A stretch of 64,000 nt of DNA, taken from positions 1-64,000 of the forward strand of contig PGYO01000006.1 of the NCBI GenBank assembly GCA_002839705.1, written 5' to 3'. This document shows positions 28,352 through 38,738 of this stretch, one piece after another. The notes beneath the pieces are model-generated. The model did no database searches, was not told where the DNA came from, and saw only the letters and a list, made by a program, of their open reading frames with translations. Origin of the DNA: Methanobacteriales archaeon HGW-Methanobacteriales-1 (lineage in GTDB: Archaea; Methanobacteriota; Methanobacteria; Methanobacteriales; Methanobacteriaceae). The position numbers and the translations under genes are program-made. Position 1 is the first letter of the stretch; each line of letters opens with the position of its first letter.

Positions 28352-29653
28352 ATGAATATTACGGTAATTGGAGCAGGTTATGTGGGATTGATAACTGCTT
28401 CCTGTTTCGCGGATTTAGGAAATGAAGTTTTGTGTATAGAAAAAAGGGAATCTACGGTTAATAAACTTCAGAAGGGTGAATCTCACATATACGAGCATGG
28501 CCTTACAGAAATACTTCAAAATAACTTGGAAGAAGGCAGACTAAGATTTACTACTGATATGGAAGAAGCAATAAAATTCTCTGAAGTAATTTTCATTTGC
28601 GTAGGAACTCCTCAAAGTGATGATGGGAAAGCAGACCTGTCTCAAGTGGAAGACGTTTCTCGACAGATCGCCGAACATCTTAATGGTTATAAATTAATCA
28701 TCGAAAAATCAACCGTGCCTGTAAATACTAACCAATGGGTGAAAAAGACCATTAAAAGATATGCTTGTGATGAGGCTCAATTTGATGTTGCGTCGAATCC
28801 TGAATTCTTAAGAGAAGGTACTGGAATCCATGATTTCATGAATCCAGATCGTATTGTGGTAGGTGCTGAGAGTGATCGTGCTCAAGCTATTTTTAAAGAA
28901 TTATATTCACCATTTACCAAAGAAGGCCGCCCCTTATTATTCACCAAACCCGCAGCAGCAGAACTCATTAAACACGCTTCTAATTCTTTTTTAGCCATGA
29001 AAATATCATACATCAACATGATTTCAGCATTATGTGAAAAAGTGGGAGTTGATGTTAATACGGTGGCTCAAGGTATAGGCCTTGACCATAGAATTGGAGA
29101 GAATTTCCTCAATGCAGGTATTGGATATGGTGGATCCTGCTTTCCTAAAGATGTTCAGGCTTTTATTAAAATTGCCGAAGATCATGGCCTGGAATTTGGA
29201 CTTTTAAAGGAGACTGAAAAAATAAATGCTTTCCAAAAAAGGTCATTTTTGGATAAGATAGAGGATATTTTATGGATTAATAAAGATAAGAATATTGCAG
29301 TATGGGGATTAGCATTTAAACCAGAAACTGATGATATTCGAGAAGCACCAGCTATTGAAATTACCCAGGAATTGGAAAAAAATGGAGCCAACCTTCATTT
29401 ATATGATCCCGAGGCTAGTGATAATTTTAAAGATATTTTACCAGAATCAGACAGTGTCAAATATTTTGAAGATAAATATGATGCCCTTAAAGATGCTGAT
29501 GCTCTTTTAATAATTACGGAATGGCAGGAATTTAAAGAAGCTGACTTGAAAAAGGTAAAAGAACTAATGAGGCTCCCCATTATTATTGATGGGCGAAATA
29601 TTTTTAAAGTGGATGAAATGAAGGAATTTGAATATTACAGTGTAGGAAGATGA
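28352..29653 (+). CDS. ugd: UDP-glucose 6-dehydrogenase
   Basis: This 433-residue enzyme should oxidise UDP-glucose (or a related UDP-sugar) to the uronate with two NAD+. It has GAGYVGLITASCFADLG at the N-terminus, FICVGTPQSDDGKADLS, ASNPEFLREG, KHASNSFLAMKISYIN, and GYGGSCFPKD with the catalytic nucleophile at Cys263. WGLAFKPETDDIREAP opens the third domain. The length is normal. The next gene is UXS-like, so the product is probably UDP-glucuronate on the way to UDP-xylose. UDP-ManNAc dehydrogenase is the main alternative, but the motif set fits Ugd better. Confidence 0.85.
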   Translation: MNITVIGAGYVGLITASCFADLGNEVLCIEKRESTVNKLQKGESHIYEHGLTEILQNNLEEGRLRFTTDMEEAIKFSEVIFICVGTPQSDDGKADLSQVEDVSRQIAEHLNGYKLIIEKSTVPVNTNQWVKKTIKRYACDEAQFDVASNPEFLREGTGIHDFMNPDRIVVGAESDRAQAIFKELYSPFTKEGRPLLFTKPAAAELIKHASNSFLAMKISYINMISALCEKVGVDVNTVAQGIGLDHRIGENFLNAGIGYGGSCFPKDVQAFIKIAEDHGLEFGLLKETEKINAFQKRSFLDKIEDILWINKDKNIAVWGLAFKPETDDIREAPAIEITQELEKNGANLHLYDPEASDNFKDILPESDSVKYFEDKYDALKDADALLIITEWQEFKEADLKKVKELMRLPIIIDGRNIFKVDEMKEFEYYSVGR

Positions 29654-29767
29654 ATTATTTACTATTTAAATGGTTAGAAGCTTAATTTTTATTAGGGCTT
29701 CTTATTTAATCATTAATATTTGATTATTATTAATTAATAGGCTTTCAGTTAATTATGGAGAATTTTC

Positions 29768-30754
29768 ATGGATAAAAAAGGTAAAGTTTTAATTACAGGG
29801 GCTGCAGGATTCATTGGAAGTCATTTAGTTGATAAATATTTAGCTGAGGGCTTTGAAGTAGTAGGAATTGATAATTTTCTCACCGGCAGTGCACATAACC
29901 TTTCCCATCTGGATTCAAATCCTTATTTCCATTTCATAAAAGCTGATGTTTCTTCCAGACCAGAAATGGAAAAAACTGGGTTTTTTAATATTCCTCGCAC
30001 AGAAAAATTTGACATAGTGCTTCATTTTGCCTGTCCGGCTAGTCCCGTCGATTATTTTAAATTCCCTTTAGAAACCATGAAAGCTGATTCTTATGGAACT
30101 TTTAATACTCTTGAAATAGCTCATAACATGGATGCAACCTATGTTATAGCCTCCACCTCTGAAATTTATGGGGATCCTGAGGTCCATCCACAAACAGAAA
30201 GTTACTGGGGAAATGTAAATCCTAATGGGCCAAGATCAGTATATGATGAAGCTAAAAGATTCTCAGAAGCTGCAGTAATGTCATATCATCGTGAGTTTGG
30301 CCTGGATAGTAGAATTGTTAGAATATTCAATACCTATGGTCCTAGAATGAAAATAAATGATGGACGGGTGGTTCCTAACTTTATTTATCAGGTTCTTAAA
30401 GGCGAGGACATCACAGTTTATGGTGATGGATCTCAAAGTCGTAGTTTCTGTTATGTAGATGATGTAGTAGAAGGAATATTCCGTTTTTCCACATACCTGG
30501 GACTTGATGGTGAAGTTATGAATTTAGGTAATCCTGACGAGTATAAAATCATTGATTTTGCTAAAATTATTCTCCAAAAAATGAATGGTTCCTCTAAGAT
30601 TTCTTTTAAACCATTGCCGGTGGATGACCCACGCCAAAGAAAACCTGATGTCTCTAAGGCTAATAAAATTATTAAATGGGAAGCTAAAACGTCTTTGGAT
30701 CAGGGCCTGGGAAAAACAATTGATTTCTTTAAAAATGTTATTATGGAAATCTAA
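29768..30754 (+). CDS. UDP-glucuronate decarboxylase-like SDR (UDP-xylose synthase)
   Basis: This 328-residue extended SDR has TGAAGFIGSH, FACPASPVDY, ASTSEIYGDPEVHPQTESYW, then GNVNPNGPRSVYDEAKRFSE (Tyr-x3-Lys within YDEAK), RIFNTYGPRM, DGRVVPNFI and YGDGSQSRSFCYVDDVVEG. This wording is characteristic of UDP-glucuronate decarboxylases rather than GalE or RmlB. It lies 114 bases after ugd on the same strand. The reaction is decarboxylation of UDP-glucuronate to UDP-xylose with internal recycling of NAD+. Confidence 0.8.
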   Translation: MDKKGKVLITGAAGFIGSHLVDKYLAEGFEVVGIDNFLTGSAHNLSHLDSNPYFHFIKADVSSRPEMEKTGFFNIPRTEKFDIVLHFACPASPVDYFKFPLETMKADSYGTFNTLEIAHNMDATYVIASTSEIYGDPEVHPQTESYWGNVNPNGPRSVYDEAKRFSEAAVMSYHREFGLDSRIVRIFNTYGPRMKINDGRVVPNFIYQVLKGEDITVYGDGSQSRSFCYVDDVVEGIFRFSTYLGLDGEVMNLGNPDEYKIIDFAKIILQKMNGSSKISFKPLPVDDPRQRKPDVSKANKIIKWEAKTSLDQGLGKTIDFFKNVIMEI

Positions 30755-30984
30755 AAATAATGATTTTAAATTATTACACCCTAATTTTTTCAATTAGTGA
30801 TTATTAAACTTTAATTAACAAAAGTTATTATAATGGTTACAATAATTCCATAAATTATTTTAATCTATTAATTATCAATTAATTCTTTAATTAAAAATCA
30901 TTCATAAATCAATAATAACCTTTTATTACTATAATAATAACATATAAATAATAATGAAAATAATATTACTTTTGGGTGATGTGC

Positions 30985-31860
30985 TTGTACGATTATGATT
31001 TAGCTGTAGCATACAGAATTTATCCTGGTGTATCAAAAGTACCCCCTGTTTTTAGTCAAGATAAACTTAAACTTTCTGAATTTTGTTTGAAATCTTTTAA
31101 AGATTCTCTGGGTGATTTAAAAGTTAAAATGATTGTATTGCTGGATAACTGTCCGGTGGAATATAATACACTTTTTCAAAAATATTTTGCTGAAGATGAC
31201 CTGGAATTAATTGAATTAAAAGGAATTGGTAATCAATCAACCTTTGATCTTCAAATCCTAGCCCTTTTAGAACAGGAATATTCTAATAGGGTTTATTTTG
31301 CTGAAGACGATTATTTTTATCTTCCTAATCAATTTAAAGAAATGATTACCTTTATGGATAGTTATGATGATGTTGATTTTGTTTCGGCCTATGATCATCT
31401 GGATTATTATAATCATCCGCTACATCAACATAAATATGAAACCCGGTCCACCGCAACTCGAAAATGGAGAACTGCTAATTCAACTTGTTTAACATTTTTA
31501 ACCACTAAAAAAACTTTGAGCGATGTTCAAGAAGTTTTAAAAACTTATGTTAATGGTAGTTATGATTCTAGTATGTGGTTGGCCCTTACTAAGTATCAAT
31601 TAAATCCTTTTAACATGCTTAAATCCACTGAAATGAGAAAAATAGTTTTCAGGGCATGGCTGGACTCCGGGAGGCAAGTAATTTCAGGCAAAAGATTTAA
31701 ATTATGGACGCCTTTACCCTCTATAGCCACCCATATGGAAAATAGTTGTATTGCTCCGGGAATTGACTGGAAGAATATAATGGCCAAGGAAGCTTTAAAA
31801 ATAGATCCGGAATGGAATGAAAGTGATTTTAAATTAATATTTAAATCCCATATGATTTAA
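30985..31860 (+). CDS. Glycosyltransferase-like protein, GT-A type
   Basis: This protein of about 291 residues has no close family I can name. It includes VKMIVLLDNCP, NQSTFDLQILALLEQEYSNR, then VYFAEDDYFYLPNQ, where the acidic EDD resembles a GT-A metal motif, and NSTCLTFLTTKKTL. I prefer TTG 30985, four bases after GGGTGAT (30974-30980), because ATG 30979 overlaps that site. It follows the UXS-like gene by 230 bases, so it might use UDP-xylose; that is a guess from position. Confidence 0.55.
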   Translation: MYDYDLAVAYRIYPGVSKVPPVFSQDKLKLSEFCLKSFKDSLGDLKVKMIVLLDNCPVEYNTLFQKYFAEDDLELIELKGIGNQSTFDLQILALLEQEYSNRVYFAEDDYFYLPNQFKEMITFMDSYDDVDFVSAYDHLDYYNHPLHQHKYETRSTATRKWRTANSTCLTFLTTKKTLSDVQEVLKTYVNGSYDSSMWLALTKYQLNPFNMLKSTEMRKIVFRAWLDSGRQVISGKRFKLWTPLPSIATHMENSCIAPGIDWKNIMAKEALKIDPEWNESDFKLIFKSHMI

Positions 31861-31972
31861 AAAATATAAAAAGAATATTTTTTTTTTTATTGAAGTAACT
31901 ATATTATAATTAGACTATTTTTTTACTTTTATTAGAATTAAATAAGTTAAAATAGTTTAAATAATATTTAAA

Positions 31973-32905
31973 CTATTTTTTTGATTTTTTAAACCATTCA
32001 ATAGTCTCTCTTAATTGTCTTTCAAAGTCTTTTTCTGCTTTAAAATCAATATTTTTCAGGCCACTGACTTCGGCCATGGAATGTTTTATATCTCCGGAAC
32101 GTTCTTCCATATATTTTGCTTCCAAAGGAGATCCTAAAATATTTTTAATCATAATAAACAGTTCATTCACACTTAAAGCAGTCCCTCCTGCTAAATTAAG
32201 AACTCCACTGAATTTTGACTCACAGGCCTTGATATTAGCATCAACCACATCATTAACAAAGATAAAGTCTCTACTCTGTTCTCCATCACCATAAATTATA
32301 GGTGAATTGCCATTTAACAATGAATCAACGAATTTAGGAATAACTGCAGCGTACTGTGAATCTGGGGCTTGACGAGGGCCAAAAACATTAAAGTATCTAA
32401 AAGAAACTGTTTCTAGACCGTAAACTTCTGAAAATACTTTACAATATTGTTCAGCAGATGTTTTAGAAACGGCATATGGTGATAGTGGATTTACTGGCTC
32501 ACTTTCTTTAAGGGGCATGTTAGTATTGTCACCATAAACTGCGGAACTGGAGGCATTTAATAATTTCTTTACACCAGCATCTCGAGCAGCAACTAATATT
32601 TTCAGGGTCCCGGTGGCATTTATTCGGTGTGATTCTTCTGGAAAATCCACACTCAGGGGCACACTGGCCATGGCGGCCTCATGGAATATGTAATCTTTGT
32701 CCTGGAAGATATCTTTTAAGTCTAAATCATTAATTCCCCCAATTATTATCTCCAGATTTTCATGTTGGGGGTAGGCTAGATTGTTGATATTTCCTGATGA
32801 TTTATCATCAATAATAGTAACTTGGTTATTTTCAACTAATTTATCAACTAAATGGCTTCCAATAAATCCTAAACCACCGGTCACAACTATATTTTTATTT
32901 TGCAT
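31973..32905 (-). CDS. UDP-hexose(NAc) 4-epimerase-like SDR
   Basis: This 310-residue enzyme has TGGLGFIGSHLVDKL, FHEAAMASVPLSV, ASSSAVYGDN, PYAVSKTSAEQY (Tyr-x3-Lys), FRYFNVFGPRQ and YGDGEQSRDFIFVNDVVDA. This pattern fits GalE/WbpP-type 4-epimerases acting on UDP-glucose/galactose or their N-acetyl forms. It converges with the preceding glycosyltransferase. AGGGAA precedes its ATG. Confidence 0.82.
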   Translation of the reverse strand: MQNKNIVVTGGLGFIGSHLVDKLVENNQVTIIDDKSSGNINNLAYPQHENLEIIIGGINDLDLKDIFQDKDYIFHEAAMASVPLSVDFPEESHRINATGTLKILVAARDAGVKKLLNASSSAVYGDNTNMPLKESEPVNPLSPYAVSKTSAEQYCKVFSEVYGLETVSFRYFNVFGPRQAPDSQYAAVIPKFVDSLLNGNSPIIYGDGEQSRDFIFVNDVVDANIKACESKFSGVLNLAGGTALSVNELFIMIKNILGSPLEAKYMEERSGDIKHSMAEVSGLKNIDFKAEKDFERQLRETIEWFKKSKK

Positions 32906-33207
32906 GAATCATACTTCCCTATAATAGTTTTTATCAATGTTTTATTTATAAAATGGTTTAAAATTTTTCTTTAAGTATAGTTTTATTCCTGTTCGATTTT
33001 ATGGTGTCAACCTATATTTTATTTAATTAAAGTTGAGGGTAATTTTTAATAAATTTAATTAAACTCTCTTTTTTTAAAGTTCCCATCGTAAATTTTTATA
33101 TAATAATTAATCTTTTTTAAGAGATTTATATTATATAGTATTATTGATGTGAATACTGTTTTACTAGTTAAACTTTCAACATCATAAATTTAAAGTAGCT
33201 ATTTGGA
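32906..33207. other. Gap before the DUF1616-like gene
   Basis: About 300 bases of AT-rich sequence between two minus-strand genes. I see no gene, hairpin or repeat that I can support. Confidence 0.5.
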
Positions 33208-36200
33208 TTAGACTACATTAACCCATAGATGTAAGGATCTATACGCATTTTTATCATCAGGTAACTTGTATAAAATTAATTCCAGTTTTTGATTAGTTCC
33301 AGATGCATCTGGTGTGAAAATTATGTCCTTTTCCCATTTCTGATTATTTTTCAGACTTATATTTTCAGTGCTTATGATTTTTCCCTGTAAGGTGACCATC
33401 ACTTTATAATTTACCGTGGAATATTCATGATTCACTACACCCACAAATAATTTTCCAGATTGTCCCAAGGTGAGATTGGTTGGATAGTCACTGGCCTTTC
33501 CATTAGGTCCTAAAATATAGAACTCCGTGAATTTTTCCCCTTCCTTAGGTTTAACAATTATATATGCGGTAGTAGCAATGGCCAGCACTAAAGAAAGTAT
33601 CAATATTATAGAAAGAATTTTATCAAGTCGGGATTCCCTATTAAATGACTGTTTCCAGGAAGATAAGGAGCTAGTAATTTCTGGATTAAATCTATTTTCA
33701 CTAGAAACTTTTCTTCTTCTAATATAAGATATTACAACCATTATAATAGTAAATATGGTTAAAGAAATTACTATTGGTGATAATTTAATTCCAAATGGAG
33801 TATAATTAAGTGCTAGCCCTATTAATGGAGATATGGCCAGGCTCAGCCCAAAACTAAGGGCCCCTCTTGCAATATTATCCAGATCCTGTTTTTTAGGGAA
33901 TAATGCAGCAATTAAAGTATATCCTGGAATGAATAAAACGAATAACAACCCTAATATAGAATTCAATGGAGTTTTACTTATTATAGGAACATAGATGCTT
34001 ATAATAGTTAAAAATGTGATTATTAAAACAATTAGCAGATCCACTGGTATAAATCTCTTTTTCTTATTTTGATTTGAGTATTCTGGTTTTTTAATTTCTT
34101 TATTCTCTTTTTTATCATTAAAAATATCAGATGATGAAAATGATTTGGCCAGCTCTTCTTCTAAGTAATTTTTCTGAACCGGTTTTTTAACAACTGCGGG
34201 TTCAGGTTTTTTAACAGGGATTGATTCAGGTTTTTTAAGGGTAAATAATGGATCTTCTTTAACTTCTTTTTTGGCCAGCGCAATATCTTCTTTGAGAATT
34301 TCTATACCCTTCTCTTTTTTAATATTCTCTGATTTTTCTTTAGAATATTCTTTTATATCATTTAATACTTTTTCATCCTTATTTTTATCCAATCCTGCTT
34401 TATTTTCTCCCATCTCTTTTTTAGAGTCCTTTTTAGAAAGGTCATCCCGGGATGTGTCGGTTGAAACTGTTATTTTATTAGACTTCCAAAATGCAATTAA
34501 TATACATATAATGGATATAATTGCTAAAATTCCCACATACAAACTTTGATTCAGGTCTGGTTGGTTAAGTAAATGGCCTAAATACAGCATTCCAAATAGA
34601 ATCAGGATATCCAAAGATAAACTAATAACTATGCTGATAGCTGCGGCAAATATAATTCCCGAAAACTTTTCCGGTATAAATAACTCTTTTATAGCATATC
34701 CTGGTAAATAGAGAAGAATTGGTGCTATAAATATCCAGTTTACAGTTTCTCCTACGGCAATTCCTAAATTTGAAGATAAAAATGAGGATACTGCTTGAAT
34801 TGTGAAAACAATACCTATCATGCTTAAAATTAAAACAATAATTAATTTCAATGGAGATGAACTTCTAAATAACTTGGAAATAGGCTTTGAAGTCTTTTTA
34901 GAATCTGATTTCTTATCTTTTTCGAGTTCATCATATACGTGTGATGATTTGCTTTTTTCCCGGCCATCTTTTTCCATATCCTTTTTACGGGACATAACTA
35001 TTTTTCGAGCATCTGAAGGACTTAAAGAGGTCTTGACTTCATCTGTTGTTTTAATATCTTTACCGGGACCTTTATCATTTAATACCGGAGCAATTTTTTC
35101 TTTTCCTAAATCACTTTTTAAATTTTGCTTATCATCATTTAGCTTACTATTAATCCTATTTTGCAGGGGTTTTTCATGGGTATTTTCAGAATACTTTTTG
35201 AAAATCCGGTCTTCATTTTTTAAATTAGTTTCGGATATTGATTCTTTTTGGGATATAGTTAAAACATTTAATTCACTTTTTTCTGAAATCAATTCACTTT
35301 TATCATATCTAAAACTTTGTTTTACTTTTTTATGATGTCTAGTCTTTCTTAAGCATCCTACAATTCCCATGGCCAGGGAAATAACTAAAATAACTGCTAA
35401 GAAATATGCGGATGGGGGGTGGATTTTGAAGAAGGTTAATAAAGCACACAGACTTAAAATAATACCCGTACTCAATAAAACACTGTAAATGATCTTTTTT
35501 AACAATCTTTGGTCCGAAAATTTAATAAATAGCCCCGATAGCACGCAATACCCTAATATAAAGAAAAGAAGTAGTATTATAAATACCGTTTTAATGGAAC
35601 TCGAAGTTTGAGGTAAAAATATTAAAATTCCACATATCACAGTTAAAATAAGAACCAGAATTATATCATTCATGGATTTTTTAACTTTTATTACCTCGAT
35701 TTTTTCTTTTGATTTATCAACTTTGGAATCTTCCTGAGATTTTAAGGACCATCTATTTTTTGATTTATCAGGTTTACTATTATTTTTTGATTCTGATGGG
35801 GTAGGTTTACTTTTATCAATATATTTCTTACCATAAGCTGGGGGTCTAGGCATTTCTGACGATTTGGAGGAATATTTGGGGTTAGGTGTTGTTTGGGAGG
35901 AGTATTTGGAAGTGGTAACTGTTTCCGTGGTATTGATTTTTTCATTAATTTTCATTAATTTTTCTTTTTCAGCTTTAGCAGCAGCTTTAGCAGTATTTAA
36001 ATTGTTATATTTATCATCATAGACAGTGGCCTTATTTTTATCCTTCCTTTTGATTGACAAATTAGAAATAGATTTCTTTGACCTTAAAAATCTAATAGTT
36101 CTAATTATAAATAATATTAATAAAATGGGAATTATGGCAAGTTCATAGTATATGGTGGATCCATAATAAGGCGTATAATTCAATAAAATACTCCAAAAAC

Positions 36201-36450
36201 CTATTAAAAAGATTCCTATAATAGGAGATAATATTAATCTTGTTAAAAAATCAATATCATTTTTTTTGGGAAAAAATATGATGCTTAATCCATAACCGGT
36301 GGCCATAACTAAAATTATTCCGGCAATTATTCCTATATTAATGTTAAACTGCCAGTTTAGAATAAATAGACTAATAGCAGCAGCAATTAGAACTATTATG
36401 TCGCTTTTAATAGATAATACTGGATTTTCATTTATTTTCTGACTTTCCAT
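33208..36450 (-). CDS. Large membrane protein with repeated DUF1616-like modules
   Basis: This 1080-residue protein alternates membrane modules of about four helices (near residues 10-120, 260-360, 535-650 and 790-900) with long charged linkers rich in Lys, Glu and Ser. Each module has a LP/FxPGY/YGL-type turn (ILLYLPGYAI, VLFIPGYTLIA). A last helix leads to an outward beta domain at the C-terminus (FTEFYILGPNGKASDYPTNL, then VGVVNHEYSTVNYKV), the usual end of DUF1616 proteins. Single-module family members are much shorter, so this looks like an internal duplication. Its place at the end of the glycan island suggests a role in surface assembly, but function is unknown. Confidence 0.65.
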   Translation of the reverse strand: MESQKINENPVLSIKSDIIVLIAAAISLFILNWQFNINIGIIAGIILVMATGYGLSIIFFPKKNDIDFLTRLILSPIIGIFLIGFWSILLNYTPYYGSTIYYELAIIPILLILFIIRTIRFLRSKKSISNLSIKRKDKNKATVYDDKYNNLNTAKAAAKAEKEKLMKINEKINTTETVTTSKYSSQTTPNPKYSSKSSEMPRPPAYGKKYIDKSKPTPSESKNNSKPDKSKNRWSLKSQEDSKVDKSKEKIEVIKVKKSMNDIILVLILTVICGILIFLPQTSSSIKTVFIILLLFFILGYCVLSGLFIKFSDQRLLKKIIYSVLLSTGIILSLCALLTFFKIHPPSAYFLAVILVISLAMGIVGCLRKTRHHKKVKQSFRYDKSELISEKSELNVLTISQKESISETNLKNEDRIFKKYSENTHEKPLQNRINSKLNDDKQNLKSDLGKEKIAPVLNDKGPGKDIKTTDEVKTSLSPSDARKIVMSRKKDMEKDGREKSKSSHVYDELEKDKKSDSKKTSKPISKLFRSSSPLKLIIVLILSMIGIVFTIQAVSSFLSSNLGIAVGETVNWIFIAPILLYLPGYAIKELFIPEKFSGIIFAAAISIVISLSLDILILFGMLYLGHLLNQPDLNQSLYVGILAIISIICILIAFWKSNKITVSTDTSRDDLSKKDSKKEMGENKAGLDKNKDEKVLNDIKEYSKEKSENIKKEKGIEILKEDIALAKKEVKEDPLFTLKKPESIPVKKPEPAVVKKPVQKNYLEEELAKSFSSSDIFNDKKENKEIKKPEYSNQNKKKRFIPVDLLIVLIITFLTIISIYVPIISKTPLNSILGLLFVLFIPGYTLIAALFPKKQDLDNIARGALSFGLSLAISPLIGLALNYTPFGIKLSPIVISLTIFTIIMVVISYIRRRKVSSENRFNPEITSSLSSWKQSFNRESRLDKILSIILILSLVLAIATTAYIIVKPKEGEKFTEFYILGPNGKASDYPTNLTLGQSGKLFVGVVNHEYSTVNYKVMVTLQGKIISTENISLKNNQKWEKDIIFTPDASGTNQKLELILYKLPDDKNAYRSLHLWVNVV

Positions 36451-37155
36451 CCAATTCCTCTCATTCTAAATACTTATTAAAAGCTATTAATTAATATAAA
36501 AGCTATAATAATTTAGATAATAATATTTCTTACATAATATTGATTTATATATTATATAGATTGTTATTTATTTTAAATTAATGATTTTTAATCAGACCCA
36601 AACATCTTCTTTTGAATCTTTTCTATTAATTCCTTATTATTATGAGAATAATTATTGACCAATTAAAAATTAATTGTATCCCTTATTAGTATTAATAATG
36701 TATAATTATTTTATAAATTCAATTAGTTCATTAATTATTAAATAGTTGAATTTCATATTTTTCTAAATTAATTTCCAATAAATTTTTTAAAATAGCAATT
36801 GTTATATTTCCAAGGATTTAACATTTTTAATCCTTTTTATTACTTACATATTCTCTTATTTTGCTTATAGCTTTTGTTTTATCTTTTAAATTATTGTAAT
36901 ATTGCTTAAAAGCACGATTTTTCAATTAACTAATATTTAACGTTGTTATATTATTTTTAAATCTTTAATTTTAGCGATATATGCATTTAATAAGATAAAA
37001 ACTGTAGAAATCCTAAATAAACTATATTTTATTTAATTTTAGAACTAATTAACGTAAATTAGAATTTAATAGAAGTTTTTATTATTTATGCTAATTTTTA
37101 ATTGATAAAAGCCAAGTAAAAACATTTATATATTCTGGAGTAATATCCATTTAAC
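36451..37155. other. Intergenic region upstream of the eha operon
   Basis: About 700 bases of very AT-rich sequence between the minus-strand DUF1616-like gene and ehaA. I found no ORF or RNA gene. The eha promoter occupies its right-hand end. Confidence 0.55.
37125..37133 (+). promoter_or_regulatory. TATA box for the eha operon
   Basis: TTTATATAT is centred about 27 bases before ATG 37156, so transcription should start within a base or two of the start codon. The GGAG at 37137-37140 would then lie upstream of the transcript, and ehaA would be read from a leaderless mRNA. Position is seen; use is inferred. Confidence 0.5.
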
Positions 37156-37473
37156 ATGATTATTCATGCTAATGAAATGTACACATTAATCAGCTACTTG
37201 CTGGTAGTGGGTTCGGCCATAGGAATAGGTATAATAATAAAATTACCTTTACTTCCTGAAAGGCCAATGCGGCAGTCATGGACGGTTAGTGCCGTGTTTC
37301 CTACTGCGATCATTGCTTTAGGTTTACTGGCCATCTTTTTCCAACTGGGAATAAGAGGTTTCTATCAGGGTATGGATCTTGCTATATTAATTGGTATTTT
37401 AACTGCATTTTTTGCTAAATATCTCTTGGAAGATGCTTTCCCTAGACCCAAATCGGAGGAATCAAATGAATGA
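37156..37473 (+). CDS. ehaA: Energy-converting hydrogenase A subunit EhaA
   Basis: This 105-residue integral membrane protein has three hydrophobic segments and a charged tail ending [11 protein letters not shown]. It is the first gene of a collinear block whose later members (6- and 10-cluster polyferredoxins, NiFe subunits) identify the Eha complex. EhaA is one of the small subunits found only in Eha and has no known catalytic role. It overlaps ehaB by 8 bases. Confidence 0.8.
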   Translation: MIIHANEMYTLISYLLVVGSAIGIGIIIKLPLLPERPMRQSWTVSAVFPTAIIALGLLAIFFQLGIRGFYQGMDLAILIGILTAFFAKYLLEDAFPRPKSEESNE

Positions 37474-37969
37474 ATTACTGGGAGTTGCACTAGCAGCTAT
37501 TATTACCTGGCTTAACTTTGTTTTAATTGATACCTGGATGGGCCTTCCTGAAGCTCCTGGAGTTAAAGGGGCCGATGTTATTGGTCGAGATGTGAAAAAA
37601 AGAGGAGGCGATCTGGCCGGTGGATTTTTCCAGGGAAACATTGTTTGTTCTCCTGATGCTTCTGCAGGTACGCTCTTAGGTGCGGTGGGATGTTATTTAA
37701 TTGGAATCCCGGAAGGTGGATTCATTGCTGCATTACTGGTTTTCATTGGAAATCGGCTTTGTGCTGATCCCGGATATGCCGGTACCACGGGTGCCTTAAC
37801 TATTACCTTTATTATTGCTGCCTGTTCTGTAATTGGTTTAACACCAGCTATGTTCATGGTGGGAATGATTATTGCTATCACTACTATTCAAGGTGTTCAT
37901 CATCCTCTTGCATCACGATTACTGGGTGCCATTGCTAAAAAAATGGGTAGGCATACAAAATTAACCTAA
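37466..37969 (+). CDS. ehaB: Energy-converting hydrogenase A subunit EhaB
   Basis: This 167-residue membrane protein contains [40 protein letters not shown] and several glycine-rich helices. The start is ATG 37466 after CGGAGGA, overlapping the end of ehaA; an in-frame TTG at 37412 is too far upstream. It is a conserved Eha-specific integral subunit without an assigned activity. Confidence 0.8.
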   Translation: MNELLGVALAAIITWLNFVLIDTWMGLPEAPGVKGADVIGRDVKKRGGDLAGGFFQGNIVCSPDASAGTLLGAVGCYLIGIPEGGFIAALLVFIGNRLCADPGYAGTTGALTITFIIAACSVIGLTPAMFMVGMIIAITTIQGVHHPLASRLLGAIAKKMGRHTKLT

Positions 37970-38086
37970 TAAAAAAATAAAATTTTACCCATAACTCATT
38001 AATACAAAATGAAATTAAATATCTAATAGGTACTTAAAAATAATATCTTAAATATCAAAATAAATTCTTTAACAGGATGATAAATC

Positions 38087-38338
38087 ATGTTGATTGAGAT
38101 TGTAGGAATAATAGTTATTATAATGGCTGTAAGAGTTTTACTAGCTCAAGATAGGTCAGAAAGACTTCTTTACCTTAATGTTATAGGATTTGGAATGTCT
38201 GCATTAATTGCTTTGTATATCCAGACCCCTTTTGGTGCCATAATAGCTATTACATTCTTTGTAACTTCTACTTTAAGTTCTAATGCCATTGCTTATTCAT
38301 TGGGAAGAGTTAAAGAAGAAATAATATATGATGAATAA
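38087..38338 (+). CDS. ehaC: Energy-converting hydrogenase A subunit EhaC
   Basis: This 83-residue protein has about three hydrophobic segments and a short acidic tail (VKEEIIYDE). It matches the DUF2109/EhaC type in length and position. AGGATGATAAATC precedes ATG 38087. A 117-base gap separates it from ehaB, but no terminator is evident. Confidence 0.8.
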   Translation: MLIEIVGIIVIIMAVRVLLAQDRSERLLYLNVIGFGMSALIALYIQTPFGAIIAITFFVTSTLSSNAIAYSLGRVKEEIIYDE

Positions 38339-38453
38339 AACTTGATTTACTTAAAAAGAATATTTGAAATATGAAATTTCAATAAACTCAATATAACTTA
38401 TAAAAAAACATAAATTACTCATTTAATGGAATACTCATGCCCTGGTGAAACTC

Positions 38454-38738
38454 ATGAATCCCCTGGATTTCATAAATCTAACTACAATATCGGCGGTGCT
38501 AATGCTTATTGGAGCTATTGGTGTAATAGTTCTGCCAAAACCTATGGATAAGGTTATAATGTTTGCTTTACTTCAAGCAGGTTTTATTGGTACTGTGGTG
38601 GCTGCAAAATATCTGGATGTGGCCATGGCAGCAGCAATATTTGATCCTATTGCCACCGTCATTTTTTTAATGGCAATTATAAAGTTGAATGAAATAAGAG
38701 TAAAAAAGAGAGACCTGGAGGGAGAACAACTTGATTGA
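38454..38738 (+). CDS. ehaD: Energy-converting hydrogenase A subunit EhaD
   Basis: This 94-residue membrane protein starts [21 protein letters not shown] chose ATG 38454 because GGTGA lies five bases upstream; GTG 38445 is part of that same site. It has three hydrophobic segments, one holding [17 protein letters not shown], and a charged end. It overlaps ehaE by 8 bases. It fits the DUF2108/EhaD family. Confidence 0.78.
   Translation: MNPLDFINLTTISAVLMLIGAIGVIVLPKPMDKVIMFALLQAGFIGTVVAAKYLDVAMAAAIFDPIATVIFLMAIIKLNEIRVKKRDLEGEQLD

Noticed and set aside
34802-35335. A 177-residue plus-strand ORF
   Set aside because: It is the antisense of charged linkers in the DUF1616-like gene, with Ser/Phe-rich low-complexity content.
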